Below, piece after piece: positions 38,166 to 48,837 of a stretch of DNA of 64,000 nucleotides (its first letter is position 1; every line of letters starts with the position of its first letter). A program made the translations under genes and the position numbers. Source of the stretch: Thermothelomyces thermophilus ATCC 42464 (lineage: Eukaryota > Ascomycota > Sordariomycetes > Sordariales > Chaetomiaceae); contig NC_016478.1 of assembly GCF_000226095.1 (NCBI RefSeq), positions 3,276,001-3,340,000 on the forward strand, written 5' to 3'. Under the pieces are notes generated by a model. The model saw only the letters and a program-made list of their open reading frames with translations. It was not told the origin of the DNA and did no database searches.

Positions 38166-38740
38166 TCAATCAAGTCCCGAGCAGAACTTGCCCACGCAGC
38201 CAGGCTCAATGGCTTCCAGCTCCATGGCAATGACCTCCCAGGTATGCTTCTGCATCCCCGTCTCGTTCTTGACCCGATCGGGGACGTCAGGCCTGGGACG
38301 TGTCAATACCGTTAATTAGATGCTTTGGGGGCAAACAAAAAAAAAAAAGGCGCACCTCGCAAACGCGCGCACGCTGGCGGGCTGGGCCAGGTCGAGCGTC
38401 CACACCTGCACCAATGGGTCCTTTTCTCCCTCCTCCTCGTCCTCATCGTCGAAACATTGCTCTTATTATTTGTGCTCGCCGTGCCCGCGGCCCTCTCGAT
38501 GGCCAGCTTGGCCGCGCGCCCCTTAACGAGTGCGCGCACGCCCAGGATGACGCGCCGCACCCCGATACGGGCCAGGTGCTTGGCTGCCTCGAAGCCAAGT
38601 CCGACGTTGGCGCCCGAGACGATGTACATACGTTCTTTCCTGCGCAGAGCTCCGGAGTGGCCAACAAGGGCAGGTCGCGGGCCTGGCTTGCCAGGGCGCC
38701 GCTGGCTAATTATGAGCAGCAGGTCGGTGCCGCCGTACAT
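38166..38740 (-). pseudogene. Decayed short-chain dehydrogenase (SDR) copy
   Basis: On the minus strand, at about 38,500-38,635, an SDR nucleotide-binding start is clear: YIVSGANVGLG followed by FEAAKHLARIGVRRVILGVR. About 38,345-38,400 holds the VWTLDLAQPASVRAFA strand, but in another frame. The end (38166-38300) reads as an SDR C-terminus, PDVPDRV...MELEAIEPGC, to a stop at 38166. The whole middle, including the NAG and YxxxK catalytic segments, is absent, and the N-terminal leader (LCAGK) is also in a different frame from VSGAN. So it has at least two frameshifts and an internal deletion. It lies tail to tail with the regulator gene and divergent from the intact SDR at 39,692. Confidence 0.75.
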
Positions 38741-39691
38741 TGTATCTAAGGTATAAATAGTTATGTAGTAGTTGACTTTGGTTGCGTAATCAATACTTGT
38801 AGATTATACCAGATCCTTATCATGCATAGTGGGCTGCCTGGACAGGCAACTGAAAAAGGGGGAGGGATCAGTCCTGTTCTCATACTTGATTTTATTTTGT
38901 TCTTTCTTTTTCTCGTTATTTCTTTCCTCCCTTGCATCACGGACTCCCTGGGCTTTCGATGCCATCGAGGTCCACAGTGACACTCGTCACCCCTCGTGAG
39001 GAGGCATCCTTTCCCTTGATCCTGCTCTTCTCTTCTCGAGCCAGTGGGAGAGTAGTTTCCTAAAAAGGTAATTAACAAGTATTGGATCGTCAAAGTGCTC
39101 AAGGCGAATCCGGCTAAGTCGGTACGGAGCTAACGGACGAACTTGGGTTGGGGGCATTGCCATAATTAGAATACCACGGTAATTATGGAGTGATAAGCCT
39201 AGCAGCTCTTGAGTACCGCCGTGTCATTTACGACTATCTTCTCGATGCTGTTACGTGGTGATATTTACCCAACGCCAGAACTGACCAACCAGAGAGCATT
39301 TTCCTAAACCGGTTATCCCCACTCTTTCGGAGCCCCGGGCTGGTCGTGCTTCATTCAAACACGGACCGGATTTCGGGATTTCCGGGGTTAATACGCCGCC
39401 TTCGCTCCGGGACTTGGGATATGGTAACGGCGAACGGAGCCTTTCCGCTCTCTAGCTCTGACACCTAGGTAACCTGTGCTCGTAGCGTAACCCCGAGCCG
39501 CCGCTCTTAACTACACGTCAGCAGCCGCTGGTCAAGCCGGGGAGGAGGAAGACATACAAGTATAATAAGGGGTTGGATCCCAGATGTGTAAATCGAGACT
39601 TTAAATTATGTGTTTAATACCTAGGTAACTAATTAGCAGTTATTAATTCAGTAATAATCAATCATTCTCTTTGACCAGAGCGCTTGCCACC
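38741..39691. other. Intergenic between divergent SDR copies, 951 bp
   Basis: It is the promoter side of both the decayed and the intact SDR gene. It contains short open frames with no gene character. The final 100 bases before the intact SDR are AT-rich, with TATA-like and CCTAGGTAAC-like motifs. Nothing else is recognised. Confidence 0.5.
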
Positions 39692-40675
39692 ATGGACTTG
39701 GGCTTCCTACGCAGTCAGCTTATCGAAACCTGGAGGCTGCCCTACCCCAGCGACAGCTACGCCGGCCGGACCATCGTCATCACCGGCAGCAACACCGGCC
39801 TGGGCAGGGAAGCCGCCCGCCACTACGCACGCCTGGGCGCGAGCCGGCTGATCCTGGCCGTCCGCCACGTCGACAAGGGCGAGGAGGCCAAGCGGGACAT
39901 CCAGACCACCGCCGCCGAGGGGGTCTCGATCGAGGTGTGGGAGGTCGACATGGCGAGCTACGCCAGCGTCAAGGCCTTCGCCGCCCGCGTCGACGCGGAG
40001 CTGGACCGCGTCGACATCTTCCACGCCAACGCCGGCGTCGCCCGCATGGTGTTCGCCCTGGCCGAGGGCAGCGAGAGCAGCGTCACGGTCAACTACCTCT
40101 CCACCTTCCTGCTCGTCGACCTCGTCCTGCCCAAGCTCAAGGCCACCGCCGCCCGGTTCCGCGTTCGCCCGACCCTCGTCGTCACGAGCTCCGGGGTCCA
40201 CCGGCACACCGCGTTCCCCCAGAGGAACGAGCCCGACGTGCTCGCCGCCCTCAACGACCAGGGCTACGCGGGCGGGCGGCACTGGTCCGAGCAGTACCCC
40301 ATCTCCAAGCTGCTGGGCATCTTCGCCGTCCGCAGCATCGCCAAGGAGCACCCGGCGGACGCGTACCCCGTCACCATCAACCTCGTCAGCCCCGGCTTCT
40401 GCCACTCGGGCCTGTCGCGCGAGGCCAAGGGCATGCAGAGGGTCGCCTTCGCCGTCCAGAAGGCCCTGCTGGCCAGGTCGACCGAGCGCGGCAGCTGGAC
40501 GCTGCTCCACGCCGGCCTGCAGGGGCCCGAGTCGCACGGCCAGTACCTCGAGGACGCCAGGATCGTCCAGCCGTCCGACGTCGTCACCCGGAATCCGGAC
40601 CTGCAGGACCGCCTGTGGGCCGACCTCAAGGCGAAACTCGAGGCCATTCATCCCGGTGTGACGGCCAACTTTTAA
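39692..40675 (+). CDS. Short-chain dehydrogenase/reductase, 327 aa, intronless
   Basis: This is an NAD(P)-dependent Rossmann-fold oxidoreductase of the retinol-dehydrogenase/WW-oxidoreductase-like fungal SDR group. The cofactor motif TGSNTGLG is at residues 31-38, HANAG at 111-115, the catalytic Ser region VVTSSGVH at 163-170 and YPISK (Tyr202, Lys206) at 202-206, so the active site is complete. ATG 39692 is chosen because it sits in GCCACCATGG, a near-perfect Kozak context; an upstream in-frame TTG is not a credible start. There is no signal peptide. Substrate is unknown; such enzymes often serve secondary metabolism or detoxification. No biosynthetic core gene is visible nearby. Its broken relative lies 0.95 kb upstream in the opposite direction. 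Confidence 0.92.
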   Translation: MDLGFLRSQLIETWRLPYPSDSYAGRTIVITGSNTGLGREAARHYARLGASRLILAVRHVDKGEEAKRDIQTTAAEGVSIEVWEVDMASYASVKAFAARVDAELDRVDIFHANAGVARMVFALAEGSESSVTVNYLSTFLLVDLVLPKLKATAARFRVRPTLVVTSSGVHRHTAFPQRNEPDVLAALNDQGYAGGRHWSEQYPISKLLGIFAVRSIAKEHPADAYPVTINLVSPGFCHSGLSREAKGMQRVAFAVQKALLARSTERGSWTLLHAGLQGPESHGQYLEDARIVQPSDVVTRNPDLQDRLWADLKAKLEAIHPGVTANF

Positions 40676-41869
40676 TCAAATACCACCAACCTCGTGTCAC
40701 ACACCCGCGATTGATTGTAATAATCAACACATAACCGACTTAGAAACTTGTTAGCGCACGCGGCCATTTCTTCATATGGAAATATTTGGACACGGCATCC
40801 TAGGTAGTCTGCTAATTAAAGTTCATTGGCTCTACTTACTTTCGTTGCGCCAGTCGAGCCGCTGACGCAGCCATCCCCTGCCGAAGAGGGAGAGACGGTG
40901 CAGCAAGGGGGGGGGGGGGGACCTCGTGGAAGTGGCGAAAGGAAACAGTACGGTCCATGCCGTCCTCCGGCCACTCCGAGGCATGCTATTCTGCCGTAAT
41001 GCTTCATCTCTCCGCGTCGGTTCTCAGCCCTGGAGTGTCATGAATTCTGTTTATCAATCTTGATAAGACCATCCTCCCAAAAGCAAAGAGTAAAGTTGGT
41101 GGAGAAGCGAGGGTCGTCAAATGGTTGGCATTCGGCGGAGGATCGACGCTGGGAGGAGGAGCGAAGTTCGGCGGAGGGTGAGACTTAGGCGGAGAGGAGG
41201 GAAGACAGGCGCTTCAGACTTCTCGGAAGTGGTGCTGATACCCACTTCATCCATTTCACCGAGCGGGTCAATGATCTCGATCTAACAGTAGCTAGAGGGA
41301 AGTAGAGCAGGATTTGGTAAGATGAGCCTGGCGCGGCGAGAAGCAATTGCGGGTGATAAGACGCGTTGTCGGTGTGTTGCCGCGTCTTGTGACAATCGAG
41401 GGTCCAGTCGGGCAGCTGTTGTGCCTAACACCTGTCACGCTGATACGGATACGGAATCCCCCCAGTACACTCGGTTCTAGCGCCAACCAAGTGCATTCAG
41501 CTTCCCGCCTTCCCATTGAGATCTGAAAATTCAGGCAAACCTGGCGAGAAAAGGGCAAACACAAACCGCCTTAGGCGCCAAAGCACCAGTCAACTTGAAC
41601 GTAACTCAGCTCTGCGAACGAAGGAGGGAGCACTGGATCACAGAACACGCGAGTCATAGCACGATATTATACACTTAGTACCCCCACCGTGTCTTGAACC
41701 TAGCTCCTCAGTCAAGTAACTCCGGCCTCAGGTTAAAAACTGGCTGTTGCATTCATTCCTTTGACCAACCCGCTGAACATACCTTCATAAACATTAAGAC
41801 ACGGCTCGAAAGGAAAGGGAGGAAGAAAAATATTCCCACAAAGCCGATCAAAATCGCCGCCTAGCGCCG
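40676..41869. other. Intergenic, 1.19 kb, with a 14-G run
   Basis: It is the 3' region of the SDR and of frataxin, whose genes converge here. It holds a homopolymer of 14 G (40907-40920). Short open frames on both strands (for example 41292-41564 minus) show no family features. Otherwise nothing is recognised. Confidence 0.5.
40907..40920 (+). repeat. 14-G homopolymer
   Basis: An uninterrupted run of 14 G lies in intergenic DNA downstream of the SDR. Similar runs occur at 49984-49997 (14 G), 51303-51312 (10 G) and 56213-56222 (10 G). Confidence 0.95.
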
Positions 41870-42553
41870 CTAGCTGCCAAGCTCGGCGTCCGACAGGCTA
41901 AAGTCAATACCGATCTCGTTCTTAAGGAGCTCATTCAGGGTGGACCCGTCCCGAAGATACACCCAGTCGCCCGTCGCCGTGTCCTGCTTCTCGTGCTGCC
42001 CTTCCCCTAACACGACGTAGTCGTAGCGCTTCGGGCCCGTCTTGGGCGACGACAACCAGATCTGCTTGTTGGGCGGCTGTTTGTTGATGACGTAGGTGCC
42101 GACATCGGGCCCGAGAGAGAGGGTCAGGACGCCGGACTGATCGGTGTGTTGTTAGCGTGGGCGCAGACGCATGAAGGGAGTGTTCGCCTGTCTTACCGAG
42201 AACTCGACATCGACGTCCTCCCGCTCGTCTTGTAGCTCTTCCAGGCGGGTAAGTAGTCTCTCGAGGTACTCGTCCGCGATATTGTGGTACTCGCTAAAGC
42301 TGATGTTGGCCGGCGTTCTCGGAACAGGCGGGGTGTCGACGGGCTTGGCCGGTTTGTCGTCTGGCGTGATGCCATTGAGGCCGGAACTGCTCGAGATAGG
42401 TCGACGAGCTGTGAGAGGACCGGCCGGCTTAGGCGCATAGTGCAAAAGCGATGGCGCCGCCGAGATGCTCGGAAGCGCTGTGTGTGCTGTGCGCGTGCTC
42501 TGCAGGCCTCGGCAGGCGACTCGGGCAAGCTTCGAAGCAGTCGAGCGCGCCAT
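41870..42553 (-). CDS. YFH1: Frataxin, mitochondrial iron-sulfur cluster assembly factor (2 exons, 207 aa)
   Basis: Exons are 42553-42197 and 42136-41870, with a 60-bp intron (GTAAGA...TCAG) in phase 0. Frataxin stimulates the mitochondrial cysteine desulfurase complex during iron-sulfur cluster synthesis. The first about 75 residues are rich in Ala/Arg/Ser with few acids, a mitochondrial targeting sequence. The mature part has the acidic helix [21 protein letters not shown], then EFS-GVLTL, and the [14 protein letters not shown]...RYDY core that defines the family. Length is usual for fungi. The start is the ATG at 42553 ([11 protein letters not shown]). It diverges from AP-3 sigma with a shared 572-bp promoter region. 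The gene symbol follows the yeast orthologue. Confidence 0.93.
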
Positions 42554-43039
42554 GTTCAAGGAACTGCTTGACTTGAAACGAAGCGCAAATCGGCGGTTGG
42601 GTTCGCTGAAATCGGGAATCGTTTATGGCGCACTTGATGGTTGCTTTAAAACAACCCCCGGCAAAAGAAAGCTTTGCCGATTCCTAACTGATGACTGTTT
42701 GCTCGGATGGTGACGGGTACCGGGGCAGACCAGGTGCCGGTTGAACAAAGTGAAGCTCCGTGCCGTTGCCGTTCGGATCAGAGCTCGGCGGCCCCACACA
42801 ATTGTCAATCGCCGGCAGGCAGAGGTGACCTCAGACATGCTTGACCAATCACGCGTGGCCGATCGGTACCGCACGAGCCACATAGTTACAAGCTTTGGTT
42901 TAGCGTGCCTGCCTGCAGCACGTCATTTCATGGCCCTCTGCAATTGCAAGTCATTCCACAGTCGCGACTGCCAGTGGATCAAGAACGTTTTCGAGATCTG
43001 GGATTGCACTCGGCTTGTTACTCTCCGCCTCAGGGAGCC

Positions 43040-43071
<32 letters not shown>

Positions 43072-43125
43072 GGTCGAACACCACAACCCATCACAACAAC
43101 CCACCCCCAGAACCGCTCTCGAAAC
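42554..43125. other. Bidirectional promoter region, frataxin / AP-3 sigma
   Basis: These 572 bp separate divergent starts. An uninterrupted ACG/GAC trinucleotide repeat lies at about 43041-43069 in the likely 5' leader of AP-3 sigma. Open frames across it are repeat-driven. Confidence 0.55.
43041..43069 (+). repeat. ACG trinucleotide repeat
   Basis: About ten ACG/GAC units lie 57 bases before the AP-3 sigma start, probably in its leader. Confidence 0.85.
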
Positions 43126-43819
43126 ATGATCAACGCATTCCTAGTATTCAACGGCCAAGGCCAGCCGCGCCTAACCAAGTTCTACACCCAACTTGTCCGT
43201 CCCCGTCCCCCCGAGTCATCCTTTTTAATCTTTTTTTTTCGATAACCCTCTACAAGTTGAATGTCATAGGGTCAAACTAACTTTCGTTCTTGGTCAACAA
43301 CAGGACACGTCGATCCAGCAGCGCCTCATCTCCGAGATCTTCACGCTCGTCTCGAACCGGGCCCCGGGCTCCTGCAACTTCCTCCCGCTGCCGCCGCTGC
43401 TCGCGGCCTCGTCCACCAGCAGCACGTCCTCGTCGGCACAGGAGCAGAACGACGTGCCCTCGTTCGTCACCTACCGCAACTACGCGACGCTCTACTTCAT
43501 CATCATCTCGACGTCGACCGAGTCGCCCCTCGCCCTGATCGACCTGATCCAGGTCTACGTCGAGGCCCTGGACCGACTGTTCGAGAACGTGTGCGAGCTC
43601 GACCTCATCTTCAACTACGAGACGCTCCACGCCACCCTGGGGGAGATGATCGTCGGCGGCGTCGTCATCGAGACCAACCTGGAGCGCATCGTGGCGGGCG
43701 TCCGCGCCCAGGGCACGGTGGCGAAGCGGCCGGTGAACGAGTCGCGGGCAGGAGGCGGGTTGGGCGGCAGCCTGGGCGCAGGACTGGGGATGGGGGGAAT
43801 GGTCTGGCATGGAAGGTGA
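43126..43819 (+). CDS. APS3: AP-3 adaptor complex sigma subunit (2 exons, 194 aa)
   Basis: Exons are 43126-43194 and 43304-43819. This is the small chain of the AP-3 adaptor that sorts cargo from Golgi/endosomes to the vacuole. The N-terminus MINAFLVFNGQGQPRLTKFY joins QLDTSIQQRLISEIF across the intron (acceptor AACAACAG, branch ACTAAC at about 43,276; donor GTCCGT is unusual). YRNYATLYFIIISTSTESPLALIDLIQVYVEALDRLFENVCELDLIF and NYETLHATLGEMIVGGVVIETN are diagnostic sigma-adaptin motifs. A Ser-rich insert (residues about 47-66) and a Gly-rich C-terminal tail are additions over yeast. The symbol follows yeast. Confidence 0.94.
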
Positions 43820-44109
43820 AGGAAGGAAGGAGAAAGAGAGCCCGGCGGAGGGGATTTGATGGTCCGGAGTTCCGGCGTGTGGAATTAATTGACAGCGAAC
43901 AACGAGACGGGATCTCGTCGGCAAGTCACGGCAGAGGCGGGATGGGGCCGCGGGGGGGTTGTCAGGCCGAGACTGGCACTCTGCATTTCATGCGGCCAAG
44001 CGCCGCGCCATTGGTTGCCGGGTATCCAACGCCAAACTCCAGATGGTGGAACAGTCTATGATACAAGGTGGAGGGGAGACGCGGCAGCCGACGCCGCACC
44101 ATGATGAGA

Positions 44110-44647
44110 TTACTGCTTACTCGTCGGCCCAGGGGACGACGGTGGAGCGGAAGGCTGGTTCTTCATGGTGAGCTTTCTCGCGTCTTCGGTAAAGACGCCG
44201 AAGAAACTGAAGAACCTCTCGCGAATCTTGACAGAAGGTTAGACAAATATCGGAAGCGGGCCTGGGAAAATAAGAAAGAGATCTCACCGAGTCAAAGGGG
44301 GTGGGGATGTCTTTCCAGTCCATGAAGAGCACGGCGTATGCTAGGACGACTAGGCAAACAGAGTCAATTATTATCCAAGAACTCTTGATGGAAGTGACGG
44401 CCACCTTACATGTTGTTGTAAACAGCTGGGCCAATCGTACAAACTTGTCCCACCGTGGTCGGGCCGTGGCGAGCTTTAACCTTCGCTTGTACTTTTTCTC
44501 GAAGCGCAGCTGCTGTTGCGGCGTCATGCTCTGGATGTCGGGCGGCCACACCTTTTTGAGTTTGTACTTGTACTCGGGATGTGCGGCCGCCGCGTTCAGC
44601 TGCGGCTTGGCAGCCTGTGCCAATCGCCGCACAAGTGTGGGAAACAT
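44110..44647 (-). CDS. Small mitochondrial-type membrane protein, unknown function (3 exons, 138 aa)
   Basis: Exons are 44647-44410, 44349-44288 and 44226-44110. Both introns have good signals (GTAAGG...CTAG; GTGAGA...CAAG with branch CTAAC) and the phases agree. The N-terminus MFPTLVRRLAQAAKPQ is Arg/Ala-rich with no acids, as in mitochondrial import signals. A basic stretch RFEKKYKRRLKLATARPRWDK precedes one membrane segment (about residues 76-92, QLFTTTFVLAYAVLFMDW) and a short C-terminal domain. I recall similar conserved fungal proteins but no named function. It converges with AP-3 sigma and diverges from LeuRS. ATG 44647 is the first in-frame ATG. Confidence 0.8.
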
Positions 44648-45076
44648 GGCGGCGTGAGGGCAGCGGGGGAACACGGCGTTACGGGGTTTTTGCGTTGTGA
44701 GTTGTTGCTGGCTGTTGAGAATCGCTGACCCAGTTAACTGAGTGACCGGGGCACGAGAAAATGAATGGGTCTTGTCTTATCACTACGGACTACACAGTAC
44801 GGATTACAGTACTTGGTAATTGGGTAGTACAAAATTTTACCCCACGGATATGCAGGCCGGGACCACCCCGCGTTGCCCCTCCGAGTCCTTGTCAGAGAGA
44901 ACCGGCGGAGTCACTCAAAATTTCCCGGCCTGGCCTTCACTTGAACTGGAACCACGCGACACCGGCCCGATTGCAGCCTCCCTCGCCGGTGTGAGGAGTG
45001 AGACAGATCAGCCAATCTCGAGGGTTCGAAAGCCCGGTACAGCAGAAGCACAGCAACGCCCGAGTTCCGCGCAATA
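44648..45076. other. Bidirectional promoter, mitochondrial protein / LeuRS
   Basis: These 429 bp lie between divergent starts. Near 44,790-44,830 an AGTAC-type motif recurs (CAGTACGGATTACAGTACTT). No gene is seen. Confidence 0.5.
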
Positions 45077-48000
45077 ATGGCCGACACGACGCTGCCCAAG
45101 GCCATGGCCGAGCTCGCCGTCTCCAAGACCAAGGAGCTCAAGGGCACCGAGAAGCGCGACAGTCTCATCGCGATCGAGAAGAAGTACCAGGCAAAGTGGC
45201 AAGAGGATGGCGTCTTCGAGGTCGACGCCCCCTCGATTGACGAGTACCCGCTCGGCTCCATCAGCGCCGACGAGCTGCGCGAGAAGTTTCCCAAGTTCTT
45301 CGGCACCATCGCCTACCCTTACATGAACGGTCGTCTGCACGCCGGCCATGCCTTCAGTGTCAGCAAGATCGAGTTCCACACCGGATTCCTCCGGATGCAG
45401 GGCAAGCGTGCCCTCTTCCCCCTCGGCTACCACTGCACCGGCCTGCCCATCAAGGCCTCCGCCGACAAGCTGGTCAAGGAGGTCGAGATGTTCGGCAAGA
45501 ACTTCGAGCGCTACAAGGAGGAGGACGAAGAGGTGGAGGAGGCGCCGACTTCGCAGAAGGGAGCCAAGGAGGATCTGACCAAGTTCAATGCCAAGAAGGG
45601 CAAGGCCGCCGCGAAGACGGTCAAGGCCAAGTACCAGTGGCAGATTCTCAACTCGGTCGGCGTTCCACTGGAGGAGGTCCATAAGTTTGCCGACCCGCAG
45701 TATTGGCTCAAGTACTTCCCCCCGGAGTGCAAGAAGGACCTCATCAACTTTGGTGCGCGCATTGACTGGCGTCGTCAGTTCGTGACGACAGATGCGAACC
45801 CCTACTACGACGCGTTCGTGCGGTGGCAGATGAACCGCCTCAAGGAGCTCGACAAGATCAAGTTCGGCAAGAGGTACACCATTTACTCCATCAAAGACGG
45901 TCAGCCATGCATGGACCACGACCGGAGTGAAGGCGAAGGCGTGTTGCCCCAGGAGTACACCGCCCTGAAGCTCAAGGTGGTAGAGTGGGCGCCCAAAGCC
46001 GCCGATGCGCTCAAGGGCAAGATCCCCGAGGATGCGTCCGTCTACCTCTGCCCTGCGACCCTCAGGCCGGAGACCATGTACGGCCAAGTGTGCTGCTTCG
46101 TCGGCCCCAGCCTGAGCTACGGCGTCTTCAGGGCCTCCGAGAAGGAGTACTTCGTCATCACCGAGAGGGCCGCCAGGAACATGGCCTACCAGGGCATCTT
46201 CGAGAAGGAGGGCGTGCCGGAGAAGGCTGCCGAAGTCAAGGGTTCCGACCTCATTGGCACCCTGGTGACCGCGCCGCTCAGCTTCCACCCGCAGGTCCGC
46301 GTGCTTCCGATGGACACGGTCTTGGCGACCAAGGGCACCGGCGTTGTGACGTCCGTCCCATCTGATTCGCCGGACGACTACGCCATGGTCACCGAGCTCG
46401 CCAAGAAGGCCGATTTCTACGGCATCAAGAAGGAGTGGGCCGAGCTCGAGATCATCCCCATCATCCAGACCCCGACGTCTGACCTGCTCGCTCCCCACTT
46501 GGTCAAGAAGCTCAAGATCAACTCCCCCAAGGATGCCAAGCAGCTCCAGGAGGCCAAGGAGCTCGCCTACAAGGAGGGCTTCTATCAGGGTGTCATGAAG
46601 GTCGGCGACTTCAAGGGCGAGAAGGTCGAGGTTGCCAAGCCAAAGGTCAGGGAGCAGCTCATCAAGAACGGCGATGCATTTGCGTACTCGGAGCCCGAGA
46701 ACAAGGTGGTGTCGAGGTCTGGCGACGAATGGTGGGTCTGAAGCAGAAACCTTCTATCGGACAAAGGCTGTTGCTAACCTAGCCATAGCACGGTCGCCCT
46801 CCTCGACCAGTGGTATCTCGACTACGGCGAGGAGAGTTGGCGCAAGCAGGCCTATGAGTACGTCGAGAACAAGGACGGAAAGGGCCTCGAGACCTACTCG
46901 CCCGACACCCAGCACGCTTTCAAGGGCGTGCTCAACTGGCTGAGGCAATGGGCCTGCGCCCGCACATATGGCCTGGGTTCTAAGCTCCCGTGGGATCACA
47001 ACTTCCTCGTGGAGAGTCTGAGGTGAGAGCAAGCTACGGAGAAGCCTAAAGCCCTAAAATGATTGCTGACAATTGATTATTAGTGACTCGACCATTTACA
47101 TGGCGTAAGTGATTCGGAGGTCAAATCTAAGCTGCAGCGACCACTAACACGATCAGCTACTACACGATTGTTCCATGGTTGCACACGGATCTGTTTGGTC
47201 GGGTTAAGTAAGTCACCGTCGCGGCCTTGCCTTTCCAGGGACTGCGCTAACTCGCTCGTAGGGGCAAGGGTAACATCAAGCCCGAGCAAATGATTGACGA
47301 GGTCTGGGACTACATCTTTTGCCGGACACAGCTGTCAGACGATCTCATCGCCAAGTCGGGCATCCCGAAGGAGACCCTGGAGGGCATGAGGAGAGACTTT
47401 GAGTACTTCTACCCGCTCGATGTTCGTGTCAGCGGCAAGGACCTTATTCCGAACCACCTCACCTTCTGGCTGTACAACCACATTGGTGAGTTTCTTTCCC
47501 CATTGTTAAACCCACCGGCTCTTTTGGTTATGGGCGCTAACCCGTCTAGCCCTCTTCCCGCGCGAGTATTGGCCCCGCTCCGTCCGTGCCAATGGCCATC
47601 TCCAGTTGAACGGCGAGAAGATGAGCAAATCGACCGGCAACTTCATGACGCTGGATGACGTCGTGAGGAAATACGGTGCGGATGCTGCCCGCGTCGCCCT
47701 TGCCGATGCCGGCGATGGAATCTCGGACTCCAACTTCGTCGAAGACGTCGCCGACAACACCATTTTGCGCCTCTACACCAACAAGGAGTGGATCGAGGAG
47801 GTCATCAAGGACGAAAAGCTCCGGACCGGCCCGCTCAACGATTTCCAGGATATCCTGTTCGATAACGAGATGAACGCGCTGGTGCACGAGGCCAAGAAGC
47901 ACTACGAGGAGACGTCTTACAAGCTCGCTCTCAAGGCCGCTCACTACGACTTCCTCAACGCCCGTGACATGTACCGCGAGGCCTGCAACGCCGCTGGCAT

Positions 48001-48576
48001 CCCGCTCCACAGGGACCTCGTCCTCAAGTACATCCGGCTTCAAGCCCTCGTCCTCACGCCCATTGCGCCACATTGGCCCGAGTACATCTGGCTCGAGATC
48101 TTGGGCGAGAAGAAGTCGATCCAGTACGCCTTGTGGCCCGAGGTGCCCCCCGCCAACCCGGCCCTCACCGCGGCGCGCGAGTATGTGCGCCAGACTTCCT
48201 CCAACGTCAACTCGGCCGAGGCAGCGCAACTCAAGAAGATGGCAAAGGGCCGCCAGAGCGATTTCGATCCCAAGAAGCCCAAGAAGCTGACCATCTTCAT
48301 GGCCACCGCCTTCCCCTCATGGCAGGCCAAGTACATTGAGCTGCTCAAGGAGGTGTGGGACCCGGTCGCCAACGCGCAGAAGATCGAGGACAAGGAGCTC
48401 AACGGCCGCATCGCCAAGATGGGCGAGATGAAGAAGGCCATGCCGTTTGTGCAGGCCCTCAAGAAGCGGCTGAGGGACGGCGAGCCGGCCGAGACCGTGC
48501 TCGAGCGCAAGCTCGCCTTTGATGAGGCCAAGACGCTGCTGGTATGTTTCTTGCCCCATTCCATTTGGCGAGTTTG

Positions 48577-48608
<32 letters not shown>

Positions 48609-48837
48609 GTGTTGTTGTTGCTGCCATGTTTCCATGTACTGACTGCGTTTTCTATAGGCGATGGTTCCCGGCTTGAAGCGGACTGCCGGGTTGGAGAGCG
48701 TCCAGATCCTGGCGGTCGAAGAGGGCAGCAAGAAAGGCAAGGACCTGACCAACAACGGCGCCGAGGTCGAGATCAAGGCGCCCGTCGCCGAGTCTGCTCT
48801 GCCTGGGCAGCCAAGCTTCCACTTCGAGAACGTCTAG
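45077..48837 (+). CDS. CDC60: Leucyl-tRNA synthetase, cytosolic (7 exons, 1118 aa)
   Basis: Exons are 45077-46731, 46789-47022, 47084-47104 (21 nt), 47157-47207 (51 nt), 47262-47485, 47550-48541 and 48658-48837. All phases agree and total 1118 codons. It charges tRNA-Leu with leucine in the cytosol. It is class Ia: the HIGH-type motif is HAGH at residues 88-91 (AYPYMNGRLHAGHAFS), and KMSKS is at 752-756. The TLRPETMYGQ element and the GTGVV...SDSPDDY region belong to the editing domain. The C-terminus (LIAMVPGLKRTAGLE) is of the archaeal/eukaryotic type. There is no targeting peptide, so it is cytosolic rather than mitochondrial. The last intron holds a long GTT repeat. The symbol follows yeast; the Neurospora name may differ. 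Confidence 0.95.
48576..48621 (+). repeat. GTT trinucleotide repeat in last LeuRS intron
   Basis: About fourteen near-perfect GTT units lie between donor GTATGT at 48542 and acceptor CTATAG ending at 48657. It is a microsatellite that makes the intron 116 bp, longer than the other five. Confidence 0.9.

Noticed and set aside
38761-39102. 113-codon frame on the minus strand upstream of the decayed SDR
   Set aside because: It has mixed composition and no motif, and lies where promoter sequence is expected.
39707-40651. 314-codon open frame opposite the intact SDR
   Set aside because: It is a GC3 shadow of the SDR exon, with no domain features.
45008-46498. 496-codon open frame on the minus strand opposite leucyl-tRNA synthetase
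   Set aside because: It mirrors a GC-rich, highly biased coding exon; the composition is Leu/Gly/Val/Asp-rich without motifs. LeuRS on the plus strand is certain.
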